DNA from: Desulfomonile tiedjei DSM 6799
GTDB taxonomy: Bacteria > Desulfobacterota > Desulfomonilia > Desulfomonilales > Desulfomonilaceae
NCBI RefSeq assembly: GCF_000266945.1
Contig: NC_018025.1
Span: 4,158,001 to 4,222,000 of the forward strand
Direction: 5' to 3'
Length of the DNA stretch: 64,000 nucleotides
This document shows positions 56,507 to 64,000 of the stretch, one piece after another. Within the stretch, counting starts at the first letter, position 1; the number at the start of each line of letters is the position of its first letter. The notes below the pieces were generated by a model that was not told the origin of the DNA, did not search any database, and saw only the letters and a program-made list of their open reading frames with translations. The position numbers were made by a program, and so were the translations under genes.

Positions 56507-57985
56507 CTATAGTTTCGCCCTTTTTGTATTCTGGACGGTTAGATGGTGAGATAATCCTTGAAAAAATAAGGCGTTCCGCACATACCCGGTTTTGTGAAAG
56601 ATTCTGGGAAGGAGGAACGCCAGTTGAAGAGATCTATACCAGATCCGTTCGGGATTGACGAGATTCATTTCAGAGCGTGTTTCAGCGCACCGAGTTTCCG
56701 TATCTTCGTTGCGCTGGTGGTCGGTTGGGTGCTCACTATGGGCAAGCACACTATCAGCCAGGTGATTCTGACCATGAGACTCCATGAATCCAAGCACTTC
56801 GCCAGCATCTACCGATTCCTCGGCAAGGGACGATGGGAGACTGACTTTGTCTCCTATTTCGTCTTCAGAATGTTGGTAGAAACGCTGATTGCAGAAGGGA
56901 TCGAGATCCTTGTGGTGATTGACGACACCTTGAACAAGCACACTGGCAAGAAGATCTGTGGCGCGGGCTGGCAGCATGATGGTTCACTCCCAAAGCATAC
57001 TAAGCAAAAGGGGTATGGAGTGTGCTTTGTCATCATAGGACTGGCGATTCGCCTTCCCGGCATCAGCGATCGCATGTTTTGTCTGCCATACGCTGCCCGC
57101 CTTTGGTGGCCGCCAAAGGCCAAGTTTAATCCCAAGAGCCTGCCCTACAAGACAAAACCCGAACTTGGATTGGATCTTATAAATCTGACTCATTCATGGC
57201 TCCAAGAGGGAGAAAGACTGAGAATTGTGTTCGACCTGGGATACTGCTGCGATACCATCCTCAAAGCACGACCCAAGAATGTGCACATTACAGGGAGGCT
57301 GAGAAAGGATGCAGCTTTGTTCGCTGTGCTGGAACCTGCTCCATTTACAGTGATGGGCAGACCTCGCAAGAGAGGCGCTCGACTGCCCTCCCTGGAAACG
57401 ATGTTCCAGGACCCCAATCTGGGGTGGAATGAGATTAGGGTCTTCTGCTATGGAAAACAAACTAAGCTCCTGATACATCAGTTCACGGCGCTATGGTATC
57501 ATAGCGCAGGGCAACAGCCTCTTTCGATCGTGTTGTGCCATGACCCGGCCGGCCACCATGCCAATATGGTGTTTTTCGATACGGACCCTCAGGCTGCACC
57601 ACAGCAGATTATCGAGCGCTACGCTGCACGCTTTAGCATTGAGATGACCAATCGAGAGACCAAGAACCTCCTGGGTGCGGCTGAACCTCAGTGTCGGAAA
57701 GAGACCTCGGTAACCCGTGCCCCTATGTTTGCTTACTGGGCCTACTGCTTTGTAGTGCTTTGGTTCGTTGGGCAATTCGTCACTGCAAAGAACCTCGTTG
57801 CCGACCCGGCTCCCTGGTACTGCCGGAAAAAGTCGTTCACCTTTTCAGACATGCTGGCAGCAGCTCGAAGGAGTCATTTCTCGCTGAGAATTTATTCGAA
57901 AGCCAGCCGAATCAATAAGTTCGAAAAACTCAACGGCCCGCGCTCCACGCGCGGACTCGACCATGCAAGAATCGCGAAACTATAG
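56507..57985 (+). mobile_element. IS701-like insertion sequence
   Basis: Short inverted repeats CTATAGTTTCGC (56507-56518) and GCGAAACTATAG (57974-57985) bound one transposase whose stop codon lies in the right end. ATAATAT is directly repeated on both sides (56500-56506 and 57986-57992), a possible 7-bp target duplication in AT-rich DNA. It lies only 62 bp from the IS4-like element. Confidence 0.82.
56624..57985 (+). CDS. Transposase (IS701-like DDE)
   Basis: About 453 residues. The catalytic core is recognisable: VVIDDTLNKHTGKKI (first Asp), RIVFDLGYCCDTIL (second Asp) and IIERYAARFSIEMTNRETKN (late Glu), with the TMGKHTISQVIL segment near the N-terminus. AAGGAGG lies 8 nt before TTG 56624, a better start than GTG 56594. 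The reading frame is intact and its TAG is the last base triplet of the element. Probably functional. Confidence 0.85.
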   Translation: MKRSIPDPFGIDEIHFRACFSAPSFRIFVALVVGWVLTMGKHTISQVILTMRLHESKHFASIYRFLGKGRWETDFVSYFVFRMLVETLIAEGIEILVVIDDTLNKHTGKKICGAGWQHDGSLPKHTKQKGYGVCFVIIGLAIRLPGISDRMFCLPYAARLWWPPKAKFNPKSLPYKTKPELGLDLINLTHSWLQEGERLRIVFDLGYCCDTILKARPKNVHITGRLRKDAALFAVLEPAPFTVMGRPRKRGARLPSLETMFQDPNLGWNEIRVFCYGKQTKLLIHQFTALWYHSAGQQPLSIVLCHDPAGHHANMVFFDTDPQAAPQQIIERYAARFSIEMTNRETKNLLGAAEPQCRKETSVTRAPMFAYWAYCFVVLWFVGQFVTAKNLVADPAPWYCRKKSFTFSDMLAAARRSHFSLRIYSKASRINKFEKLNGPRSTRGLDHARIAKL

Positions 57986-58108
57986 ATAATATAGCAAACG
58001 TCAGAATTTTTGTCCGATTGCGAAAAGCGCTTCTCGAAAATCGGTGCGTGCCGTGCCTCCCCAATGACATCTTTGATCTCTCGCGTGTCCAAACGAGTTT
58101 TTGTACGG

Positions 58109-59482
58109 TCAATGTCTCCGGGGTTCCTCTTTCTTGCGCGAGACTACATAGAGCATGGTGAATCCTGCCAGAAACGATATGAGGGACCCGGCAAATATAC
58201 CGATCTTGGCTGTAGCGAGTTCCGGTGTACCGGCAAAGGCAAGGTTTGCAATAAAGAGAGACATCGTGAACCCGATTCCGCAGAGAATGGAGCCCGCATA
58301 TATGTGCCTCAGATCGAGTTGTTCCGGCAGTTCCGCTATGCGGGTTCTAATCGCCAGCCATGAGGCAAATGAAATGCCCAGCGTTTTTCCGAGGACCAGC
58401 CCGGCAATCGTTCCCAGGACCACAGGATCGCTAAGCGCCGGCAACAAAGTACTCAACTGCAGACTGACTCCCGCATTGGCCAGAGCGAAAATCGGCACAA
58501 TGAGGAACACTACCCATGGGTGCAGGTGAAATTCCAGCCTGATCAGGGGCGGCTCCACTTTCCTGCACAGGGTCGCAAGAGATCTGACTGCAGATTGATG
58601 TTCGGAATTCGTATACACACTGTAACCACAGGATCCCGCACATTGAAATTGACTGAGCACTGCGGATGCCCTGTTCAAAAAATCGTCCGTATCATATCTG
58701 GAACGCGCGGGAATGGTCATAGCAATCAACACTCCGGCCACTGTGGAATGTATTCCGGAAAGATGCACAAAGAGCCAAAGCGGAATACCTACAAGCGCAT
58801 AAGGAAGTGTTTTGCGAAAACCCAGGACATTCATCACGACAAGAACAAGAAGCAGAACAGCAGCTATGGACAAGTAATGAACGGATATGTATGAAGTGTA
58901 AAAAAGTGCGATTACCAGAACAGCGCCGAGATCGTCCGCAATTGCAAGCGCAGTGATGAAGACAATGAGGCCGCGAGGAATTCTCGAGCCCAGAACGGTC
59001 ATAGCTCCAATCACGAACGCTATATCCGTGGCCATGGGAATTCCCCAGCCGCGCAAACCGGGTCCTGCAGGGTTCAGGGCAAAATAGATGAGTGCGGGAA
59101 CCAGCATGCCTCCCACGGCTGCACTGACAGGCAAGAAAGCCTTCCGGAATGAGCCGAGTTCACCGACCAGAACTTCACGTTTGATCTCCAGGCCGACGAG
59201 AAAGAAGAACAGAGCCATAAGACCGTCATTTATCCAAAAATGTAAGGGTCTATCCAAGACGATTCCGGCAGCGCCGATCAAGGTCCGAATATGCCAGAGG
59301 TTTTCGTAGCTTTCCGAGAAACCTGAATTCACCCAGATCAAAGCTGCTGCGGAGGCCAAAAGAATAAGGATTCCGCTGGATGCCTCTTTTTCCGCAAAAA
59401 GCTCAAAAGGGCGCAGCAACAAACGCCCTAACTGCTCGCCTTCTCTGAATATTTTCTTTTTCATGAAAACAGGTTCAATCAT
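58109..59482 (-). CDS. nhaA: Na+/H+ antiporter NhaA
   Basis: 457 residues, a multi-pass inner-membrane antiporter exporting Na+ in exchange for protons. Signatures: INDGLMALFFFLVGLEIKREVL, GIPMATDIAFVIG (the substrate-binding aspartates), ALAIADDLGAVLVIALFY (paired Asp) and GIGFTMSLFIANLAF. A ~60-residue loop with two cysteines (FQCAGSCGYS) lies in the middle; extended NhaA forms carry such loops. AAGGA precedes the ATG. Single gene facing the IS. Confidence 0.95.
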   Translation of the reverse strand: MIEPVFMKKKIFREGEQLGRLLLRPFELFAEKEASSGILILLASAAALIWVNSGFSESYENLWHIRTLIGAAGIVLDRPLHFWINDGLMALFFFLVGLEIKREVLVGELGSFRKAFLPVSAAVGGMLVPALIYFALNPAGPGLRGWGIPMATDIAFVIGAMTVLGSRIPRGLIVFITALAIADDLGAVLVIALFYTSYISVHYLSIAAVLLLVLVVMNVLGFRKTLPYALVGIPLWLFVHLSGIHSTVAGVLIAMTIPARSRYDTDDFLNRASAVLSQFQCAGSCGYSVYTNSEHQSAVRSLATLCRKVEPPLIRLEFHLHPWVVFLIVPIFALANAGVSLQLSTLLPALSDPVVLGTIAGLVLGKTLGISFASWLAIRTRIAELPEQLDLRHIYAGSILCGIGFTMSLFIANLAFAGTPELATAKIGIFAGSLISFLAGFTMLYVVSRKKEEPRRH

Positions 59483-59719
59483 CGACGATCCTTAATCCAC
59501 TGCAGTTTCTTTATTAAGACATGTGAAAATGACGACGTGGCAAGTTGCTTTCCGCCGGCCTCCCGGACAGCGTGCACCTTATTCCAGTGGATTGACCACC
59601 ATTAAATTGAAAATACAGGAAGCTTCCGGAGAGAATCGCCCGATCGAGATTGCTCTCTAGAATTCGTCAGCTCCCTTTGATATACACTACAATCTCATGC
59701 AATTCTTTGGAGAGTCAAC

Positions 59720-60319
59720 GTGCTAAACATTCAAATTCTGGTATTGTCTTTGATCCCACTCCTTTCGGGCATCGTACCCGACGATAAGAGCGCATTGTCT
59801 TCAACTGCTCTCTTCGGCATGGAGGACAGCGTAACCGAGCAGTTCCTTGTCGGAACCTGGAAGTACTCTGAGGATCTGTTTCGATGGGGGTTGGCGGACA
59901 AAGAGAAGGCTCGGATAAAACCGTCTAAAACTCAGGCCTTTATGAAATTACGAGAAGACGGCACCATACATATGGTCAATTTCTTTCGACCTACGAACGG
60001 ACACTGGCATTTGACTCCTGAAGGAATAGCCATTAGCGGTCCGGGGTTTCCCGATCGGTTCCAGATCTTGCCTGTGAGGAAAAGAGACAAAGACAGGATA
60101 TGGCTTCTGCTGCCGTTTGCAAGTGGATCGATCGGCATTGGGATGCTACGAATTCCTGATGAAGATCTTTCAGCTATCGAAAAAAAGTTTCAGTCCGATA
60201 CCAAGCGAGAAAGGCTCAGAAGTTCGGGTGAGTCAATGCGCCGCAAGGCCGAACCTGACGTGCAGGAGTCTACTTCTCTCATTCCGGAAACGAATGGGCA
60301 ATCAGATTCTTCACATTAG
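59720..60319 (+). CDS. Exported protein of unknown function
   Basis: 199 residues. The N-terminus (LNIQILVLSLIPLLSGIVP) looks like a signal peptide or anchor. The body TWKYSEDLFRWGLADKEK, KLREDGTIHMVNFFRPTNGHW and ISGPGFPDRFQIL suggests a lipocalin-like or beta-barrel fold that many small envelope proteins share. The C-terminal 45 residues are polar and probably disordered. The start is GTG at 59720 with GGAGAG 7 nt upstream. No family assigned. Confidence 0.65.
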   Translation: MLNIQILVLSLIPLLSGIVPDDKSALSSTALFGMEDSVTEQFLVGTWKYSEDLFRWGLADKEKARIKPSKTQAFMKLREDGTIHMVNFFRPTNGHWHLTPEGIAISGPGFPDRFQILPVRKRDKDRIWLLLPFASGSIGIGMLRIPDEDLSAIEKKFQSDTKRERLRSSGESMRRKAEPDVQESTSLIPETNGQSDSSH

Positions 60320-60853
60320 TGCTTGCTCGAATCGTCTCTCCCCCCTTTGTTAAAGGAGAGGAATGGGGGCATGGGCGTTAAAACAAAAGCACCCACTCTC
60401 AACTTTTTGGTGGAGGTCGGCGTCTCTGCCGACCCATATTGATGAAAAACGCTCGCGAACAGCTAGGCATCCACCATTCAGCAGCTAGCTAATCCTTGTC
60501 ATTGCGAGGAGCGCAGCGATCCCGCGTCTCGCGGGACAATCGCCTGGTACTCAGGCGCTTAATTTCAGGCGATTGCTTCGCTTCGCTCGCAATGACAGCC
60601 ATTCGGACTCTTTGGCAAAAACGATGAGGTTCGCTTTGATCATCACACCCTGAGCCGGATCCTTGTTTTAACGCTTATGAAGAATGGGGGGATTTTGAGT
60701 GCAGTTTGGCCTAATAGGCTGTATTGCGGGATAGACCAGAGTCTTTGACAATCACTCTATTCGCATATTTTCCACTGGAACGGAGACGGGTGACTACCAA
60801 TCTCGAAGAACATAATCCGCGATTACTCTTGAGAATCACTGCATGAGCAGGAC
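60320..60853. other. Repeat-bearing intergenic region
   Basis: About 530 bp, no gene supported. It contains a small hairpin (GGTCGGC/GCCGACC, about 60416-60435) and the palindromic element at 60497-60595. Confidence 0.6.
60497..60595. repeat. GTCATTGCGAG-type palindromic repeat
   Basis: Outer arms GTCATTGCGAG and CTCGCAATGAC are perfect inverted repeats, extended by AGCGA/TCGCT with small loops. The interior holds CCGCG..CGCGG and CGCC..GGCG hairpins. It looks like a REP/MITE-type element and may stop transcription from either side. Confidence 0.8.
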
Positions 60854-61348
60854 CTACTTTTCTTCAGACCGGGTAGTTCGTTTCAGGAGGGCGTCTTTTT
60901 CGAGTATTCGCCTGATTACTTCTTTCACACCGGCATCTCTTACCGGTTCCAGAAGAGTTCTCACCATGCGAACATCCTCGGGTGTCAGCTCTTGCGGTTG
61001 AGCATTGGAAGACGTTTGAGGTTCCTGTTTGGCCCAGGATCTCTGATGAAAACGGATGTCAGTTATTGCTGCTTCCCTACCCTTCACATGTTCATTCAGC
61101 TTTTCGATGAGAACCGTTTTCACCGCTGAGAGTTCATTCATCCACACTGAAGAATCAACGATGACATGAAGTGTAGAGCCGGCTACCCGCTCAGCCTTCG
61201 CATGCCGGGCAATCGGAGCGTCGACGATCTTGGGCCAGAGCTTGACGAGAGCATGTTTGGACAGCGCGTTTTGCAGACCAAACTCCGAGAGCAGCTTACC
61301 AAGAACCGAACCTGCCTTGACAGGCTCTTTGAGTCGATTTCGCTTCAT
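60854..61348 (-). CDS. DUF721 (DciA-like) protein
   Basis: 164 residues from ATG 61348, directly after the mogA stop (TAGAATG); the longer frame reaching 61399 overlaps mogA without support. The DUF721 domain (about 10-110) shows VLGKLLSEFGLQ, LVKLWPKIVD, HVIVDSSVWMNELSAVK and EAAITDIRFH. DciA proteins load or interact with replicative helicase DnaB in bacteria lacking DnaC/DnaI. The C-terminal 60 residues are helical and charged. Role in replication initiation inferred from family. Confidence 0.82.
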   Translation of the reverse strand: MKRNRLKEPVKAGSVLGKLLSEFGLQNALSKHALVKLWPKIVDAPIARHAKAERVAGSTLHVIVDSSVWMNELSAVKTVLIEKLNEHVKGREAAITDIRFHQRSWAKQEPQTSSNAQPQELTPEDVRMVRTLLEPVRDAGVKEVIRRILEKDALLKRTTRSEEK

Positions 61349-61349
61349 T

Positions 61350-61865
61350 CTACGGTGTCGCGCACTCTGATGGGTCGCCCTGGAGCTTGGATATTGCATG
61401 CTCGAGAGCGGGAAGCACCACTTCCAGGTTTTCCCGGGCTCCGCGGGGACTGCCGGGCAGATTGATAATCAGGGTCCTGCCGCGGACCCCTGCCACTGCC
61501 CTGGAAATCATTGCATGAGGTGTTTTCTTGAGGCTTTCCGCACGCATGGCTTCAGCCATGCCCGGCACCAGGCGGTGACAAATTGCGGATGTGGCTTCCG
61601 GTGTCACATCCCTGGGCGACAATCCCGTGCCACCGGTTGTCAGGATCAGATCGGCCTGGTACTGATCGGCCCAGGTGACAAGCATCTCCTGTATGGATTT
61701 TTCCTCGTCCGGAACTACTGCGGTCCACTCAGTTTGAAAGCCTCGGGACCGGAGGATTTGCTCCAATTCCGGTCCCGAGGTGTCTTCTCGAAGTCCTTGT
61801 GAGGATCGATCGCTAACGGTGAGGATCCCCGCACGCAGCTTTATCGAAGATTTCGTAGCTTTCAT
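61350..61865 (-). CDS. mogA: Molybdopterin adenylyltransferase
   Basis: 171 residues of the MogA/MoaB family, adenylating molybdopterin before metal insertion. GILTVSDRSS, DLILTTGGTGLSPRDVTPEA and the end INLPGSPRGARENLEVVLPAL are diagnostic. The ATG overlaps the speD end by 53 bp, long for a coupled pair. A CTG in LRAGIL just before the core is possible, but ATG 61865 gives the standard length. Supports the presence of molybdenum or tungsten enzymes in the host. Confidence 0.93.
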   Translation of the reverse strand: MKATKSSIKLRAGILTVSDRSSQGLREDTSGPELEQILRSRGFQTEWTAVVPDEEKSIQEMLVTWADQYQADLILTTGGTGLSPRDVTPEATSAICHRLVPGMAEAMRAESLKKTPHAMISRAVAGVRGRTLIINLPGSPRGARENLEVVLPALEHAISKLQGDPSECATP

Positions 61866-62229
61866 GTTCTTCGTCTCGGGCGGTCGGTATTCCTCTCTGG
61901 AAATCGCGCACCTGCGCCTCTTCTGCTTCCAATTCCTGCTTCAGGAATCCAGCCGCTTTCCACGGATCCACTTTGGCCCCGCACGTGAAGATGTCCACTG
62001 CCGCATAGCCGAGTTCAGGCCATGTGTGGATGGTTAAATGAGATTCCGCTATAACCACGACGCCGGAGACGCCCTGAGGATTAAAGTCTTGAAATGCTGT
62101 TCTCAGGACAGTCGCACCAGCGACCTCCGCGCCTTGAACCATTATCTTTTCAAGGTAATCAAGGTTGTCGATCTTTTGCCTGTTACAGGACCAGAGCTCG
62201 ATCAGAAGATGAATACCTAAAGCTTTCAT
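61813..62229 (-). CDS. speD: S-adenosylmethionine decarboxylase proenzyme
   Basis: 138 residues of the prokaryotic type, which self-cleaves to form a pyruvoyl cofactor and makes the aminopropyl donor for spermidine. The cleavage site is AESHLTIHTWPE with Ser63; His68 and the catalytic Cys83 (FTCGAK) are in place. ATG 62229 (MKALGIH) has GGGGG upstream; the frame extends 30 codons further without a signal. It could supply the substrate for a spermidine synthase, but the only synthase-like gene here (6604) has an atypical active site. Confidence 0.95.
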   Translation of the reverse strand: MKALGIHLLIELWSCNRQKIDNLDYLEKIMVQGAEVAGATVLRTAFQDFNPQGVSGVVVIAESHLTIHTWPELGYAAVDIFTCGAKVDPWKAAGFLKQELEAEEAQVRDFQRGIPTARDEEHESYEIFDKAACGDPHR

Positions 62230-62792
62230 CGTCATCCCCCGTACCGAGTGGGCTGTTGCCTCTCGTAAGTATATAGTTACAGAAATACCGCCCGTAACCC
62301 GCACTGTCGAAGCAGCCAAGGAAACAAGGACAGCCTCCGCCGTACTGAATCTGTCGATACAGTTATCCCCTTCAGATTGTCAGTCCGAACAGGGAAAAAT
62401 GAATAGGAGTGGAAGCGCGCTTCCTCACTCCCGGAGGCTAGGGTCTTAATCTTACGAGGAGGAAATCAAAGATTTCCCCGCTCAGGTAAACCCCTCCGCA
62501 CACTGATTTTTTGTGATAATGAGTCGTAATGGGAAAGACGGAATACGCGTAACCGGCGAAGTGGTCTTCCCCACACCAACATGCGTTGTGAGATGTAATC
62601 CGGTTCATATTCCAGTCCCTGGGGAGTGAACCCCTGATGATGTATAAGCGTTCTCTTTTGTCTTTTTTTACTGTCTATTGTCAAGTAAAAAAGATCCGCG
62701 AACAGCCTGAATTTTACAGTTTTTCTTTCTTTTTTTCCCCGGTTCTGCCAGAGCTGATTTTCTTGTGAAAATCTCCCGCACAGCCGGTAAAA
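62230..62792. other. Intergenic region upstream of speD
   Basis: About 560 bp. It carries the speD promoter region and a 72-codon minus-strand frame (62466-62684) without a Shine-Dalgarno that I do not call. No other structure stands out. Confidence 0.5.
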
Positions 62793-63008
62793 CTAATACA
62801 GTTCCGATCCGCAATTCGAGCACTTCTTGTGAAACTTGCTGACCGTTCCTTCCCACCCGCACATTGCGCATTCCTTATGAATGTGGGTTTCGGAACCTGC
62901 ATGCTGCTCCACCGCGGCTCCTTTGAACAGCGCCCGAAACAGCGTCACTCCCAGAAACAGAATCACTATACCAGCGATTCCTGCCATAACCATACTCGTT
63001 GTGCTCAT
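62793..63008 (-). CDS. Small membrane-anchored zinc-ribbon protein
   Basis: 71 residues. One transmembrane helix (about 8-26: MAGIAGIVILFLGVTLF) and a cytoplasmic zinc ribbon CAMCGWEG...CSNCGSEL (two CxxCG knuckles). A histidine-rich HIHKE precedes it. AGAGAG lies before the ATG. Unknown function. Its neighbour, the PrsW-like protease, also ends in zinc ribbons. Confidence 0.78.
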   Translation of the reverse strand: MSTTSMVMAGIAGIVILFLGVTLFRALFKGAAVEQHAGSETHIHKECAMCGWEGTVSKFHKKCSNCGSELY

Positions 63009-63078
63009 ACTCTCTAACCGTCGATGTCAATCAGAATAGATCAGTGTATTCCAACCTGCTGAGATGTGCAATACCTCA

Positions 63079-63211
63079 TCAGATTCGCTTTTGTTTTTGT
63101 AATCTGGCAGGCTTGAGGTATCCTTCGCTCCGGACGACGCAAGGCTGTCTAATCACTTCGCCCAGAACACCTCAGCCTTCGCCATCTTATATGCATAATC
63201 GCGAAATGGTA
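63079..63211 (+). repeat. MITE-like dispersed repeat, copy E
   Basis: Starts TCAGATTCGC and ends GCGAAATGGTA, abutting the stop codon of the protease gene (63212). Core AGGCTTGAGGTATCCTTCGC is identical to copies A and B. Confidence 0.8.
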
Positions 63212-64000
63212 TCAGATGCCGGGCCCCGCAAAGTTGGTTTCATCAGACGCAATTTTCAGGACCGAGCCGCAGGTCGGGCACACATCATATTCTAAATCCA
63301 CGAGTGCACGACATTTGGCGCAAAAGCGAGGAGTATCAGGCAGCGAGCCGGGCACTCTGAAGCCGCATCGAGAACATTGAGTCGCCTGTTCGGATATCAA
63401 TACTGCACAATTTGGACAGAGGACAAGCACCCCTTCCCCCAGCGGTTCGTAGGGATAGCCGTTTCGTAACCTGCTCACCAGGTGGCTTGTCAGCCATCCC
63501 ATAAACAGCATGAGAGGAACAAGAGAGACTACAGCTATGGACGGATTGTAAGCCACAATGGCATTGTAAATTCCATGCAGGAGAATTGAGGCTGTCAAAC
63601 CTTCTCCCACTTTAACCAATTCACCATCCTTCCGAAAACGCGCCAATCCGAGAGAGTATCCCCACATTACTGAAAACATGATGTGCGCAGGGGTGGCGTA
63701 CACGAGTCTCAGAACAAATACTTCAGGGCCGAGAAGAGCCATGTACACGACGTTCTCTACGGAGGCGAATGCGCATCCCGCAGTGGCTGCAAAAAGAAGG
63801 CCGTGCATAGGATTCGTGAAATGGCGGCTGCGGTAAACCCCTGCCCATACTGCGACTAATTTGGAAAATTCTTCTATTGGCGCAATCAACAAGAATCCCA
63901 CTGCTGTGGATGTCAAGTACGTATCTTGTTGAAGAATTGCCCCTGTGACGTGCTCGATGAGCCCCGCGGGAATTGTGCAAAAACATCCCCAGATGAAGAC
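63212..64000 (-). CDS. PrsW-like membrane protease with C-terminal zinc ribbons (5' end beyond window)
   Basis: The frame is open to the right edge. The visible 263 codons include CFCTIPAGLIEHV, then the PrsW-family motif APIEEFSKLVAVW, NPMHGLLFAATAGCAFASVEN with a second Glu, and SILLHGIYNAIV with the conserved His. These residues are characteristic of CAAX-like intramembrane proteases (PrsW cleaves anti-sigma factors in Bacillus). Four or more membrane helices are visible. The C-terminal 80 residues carry two zinc ribbons (CPNCAV..CSRCGF and CAKCRA..CPTCGS), an extension not usual in PrsW. The 5' part is missing. Confidence 0.85.
   Translation of the reverse strand, partial: VFIWGCFCTIPAGLIEHVTGAILQQDTYLTSTAVGFLLIAPIEEFSKLVAVWAGVYRSRHFTNPMHGLLFAATAGCAFASVENVVYMALLGPEVFVLRLVYATPAHIMFSVMWGYSLGLARFRKDGELVKVGEGLTASILLHGIYNAIVAYNPSIAVVSLVPLMLFMGWLTSHLVSRLRNGYPYEPLGEGVLVLCPNCAVLISEQATQCSRCGFRVPGSLPDTPRFCAKCRALVDLEYDVCPTCGSVLKIASDETNFAGPGI

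Noticed and set aside
62466-62684. 72-codon minus-strand frame upstream of speD
   Set aside because: Starts at TTG without a Shine-Dalgarno and has a random-looking sequence.

Overview
The window looks like chromosomal DNA of a Desulfobacterota ('deltaproteobacterial') anaerobe with a large, signalling-rich genome. Pointers are the many PAS-rich kinases, two sigma-54 activators, a six-domain ribosomal protein S1, a DciA (DUF721) protein, bacteriohemerythrin and V4R proteins. A Desulfomonile/Syntrophobacter-like host is my guess; no marker here fixes the genus.

Layout. 1-9.1 kb: a truncated DJ-1/PfpI gene, a phosphate-uptake operon on the minus strand (pstS-pstC-pstA-pstB-second pstS), then a large membrane protein with an embedded spermidine-synthase-like domain. 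9.1-35.5 kb: a block that I interpret as a genomic island. An intact tRNA-Gly(GCC) lies at its right end. A 26-nt copy of that tRNA's 3' end, an IS21 istB remnant and a shared 18-mer lie at its left end. The cargo is almost entirely signal transduction: five sensor kinases, a REC-PAS-sigma-54 activator, a V4R sensor followed by a SiaA-SiaB-SiaC partner-switch cassette, a second SiaA-like phosphatase fused to a receiver, a hemerythrin, and three small proteins (two with PilZ) sharing an unfamiliar repeated helical module. A DUF1254 gene in the block is broken. No integrase gene remains.

35.5-64 kb: mostly housekeeping and envelope genes: MOSC protein, EF-G homologue, inverse-autotransporter-like barrel, hisC-cmk-rpsA, cca, DUF3108 protein, lipoprotein, L,D-transpeptidase, a two-component pair (sigma-54 regulator plus membrane kinase), nhaA, dciA-mogA-speD, and a PrsW-like protease cut by the right edge. 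Three insertion sequences (IS1182-, IS4- and IS701-like) with recognisable ends sit here.

Repeats. Five copies of a ~134-bp element with imperfect terminal inverted repeats ending in TA occur between genes (0.5, 6.3, 36.5, 41.7 and 63.1 kb) and look like a MITE. Other palindromic repeats include a GC-rich cruciform into which the IS4-like element inserted with a 12-bp target duplication.

How the genes may work together: in the island, the minus-strand series of kinases, activator, V4R protein and SiaABC reads as one pathway in which sensed signals set SiaC phosphorylation. The plus-strand hemerythrin, PilZ proteins and kinase could couple oxygen or redox and c-di-GMP signals to the same output. 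No diguanylate cyclase (SiaD equivalent) is in the window, so the target of SiaC is unknown.
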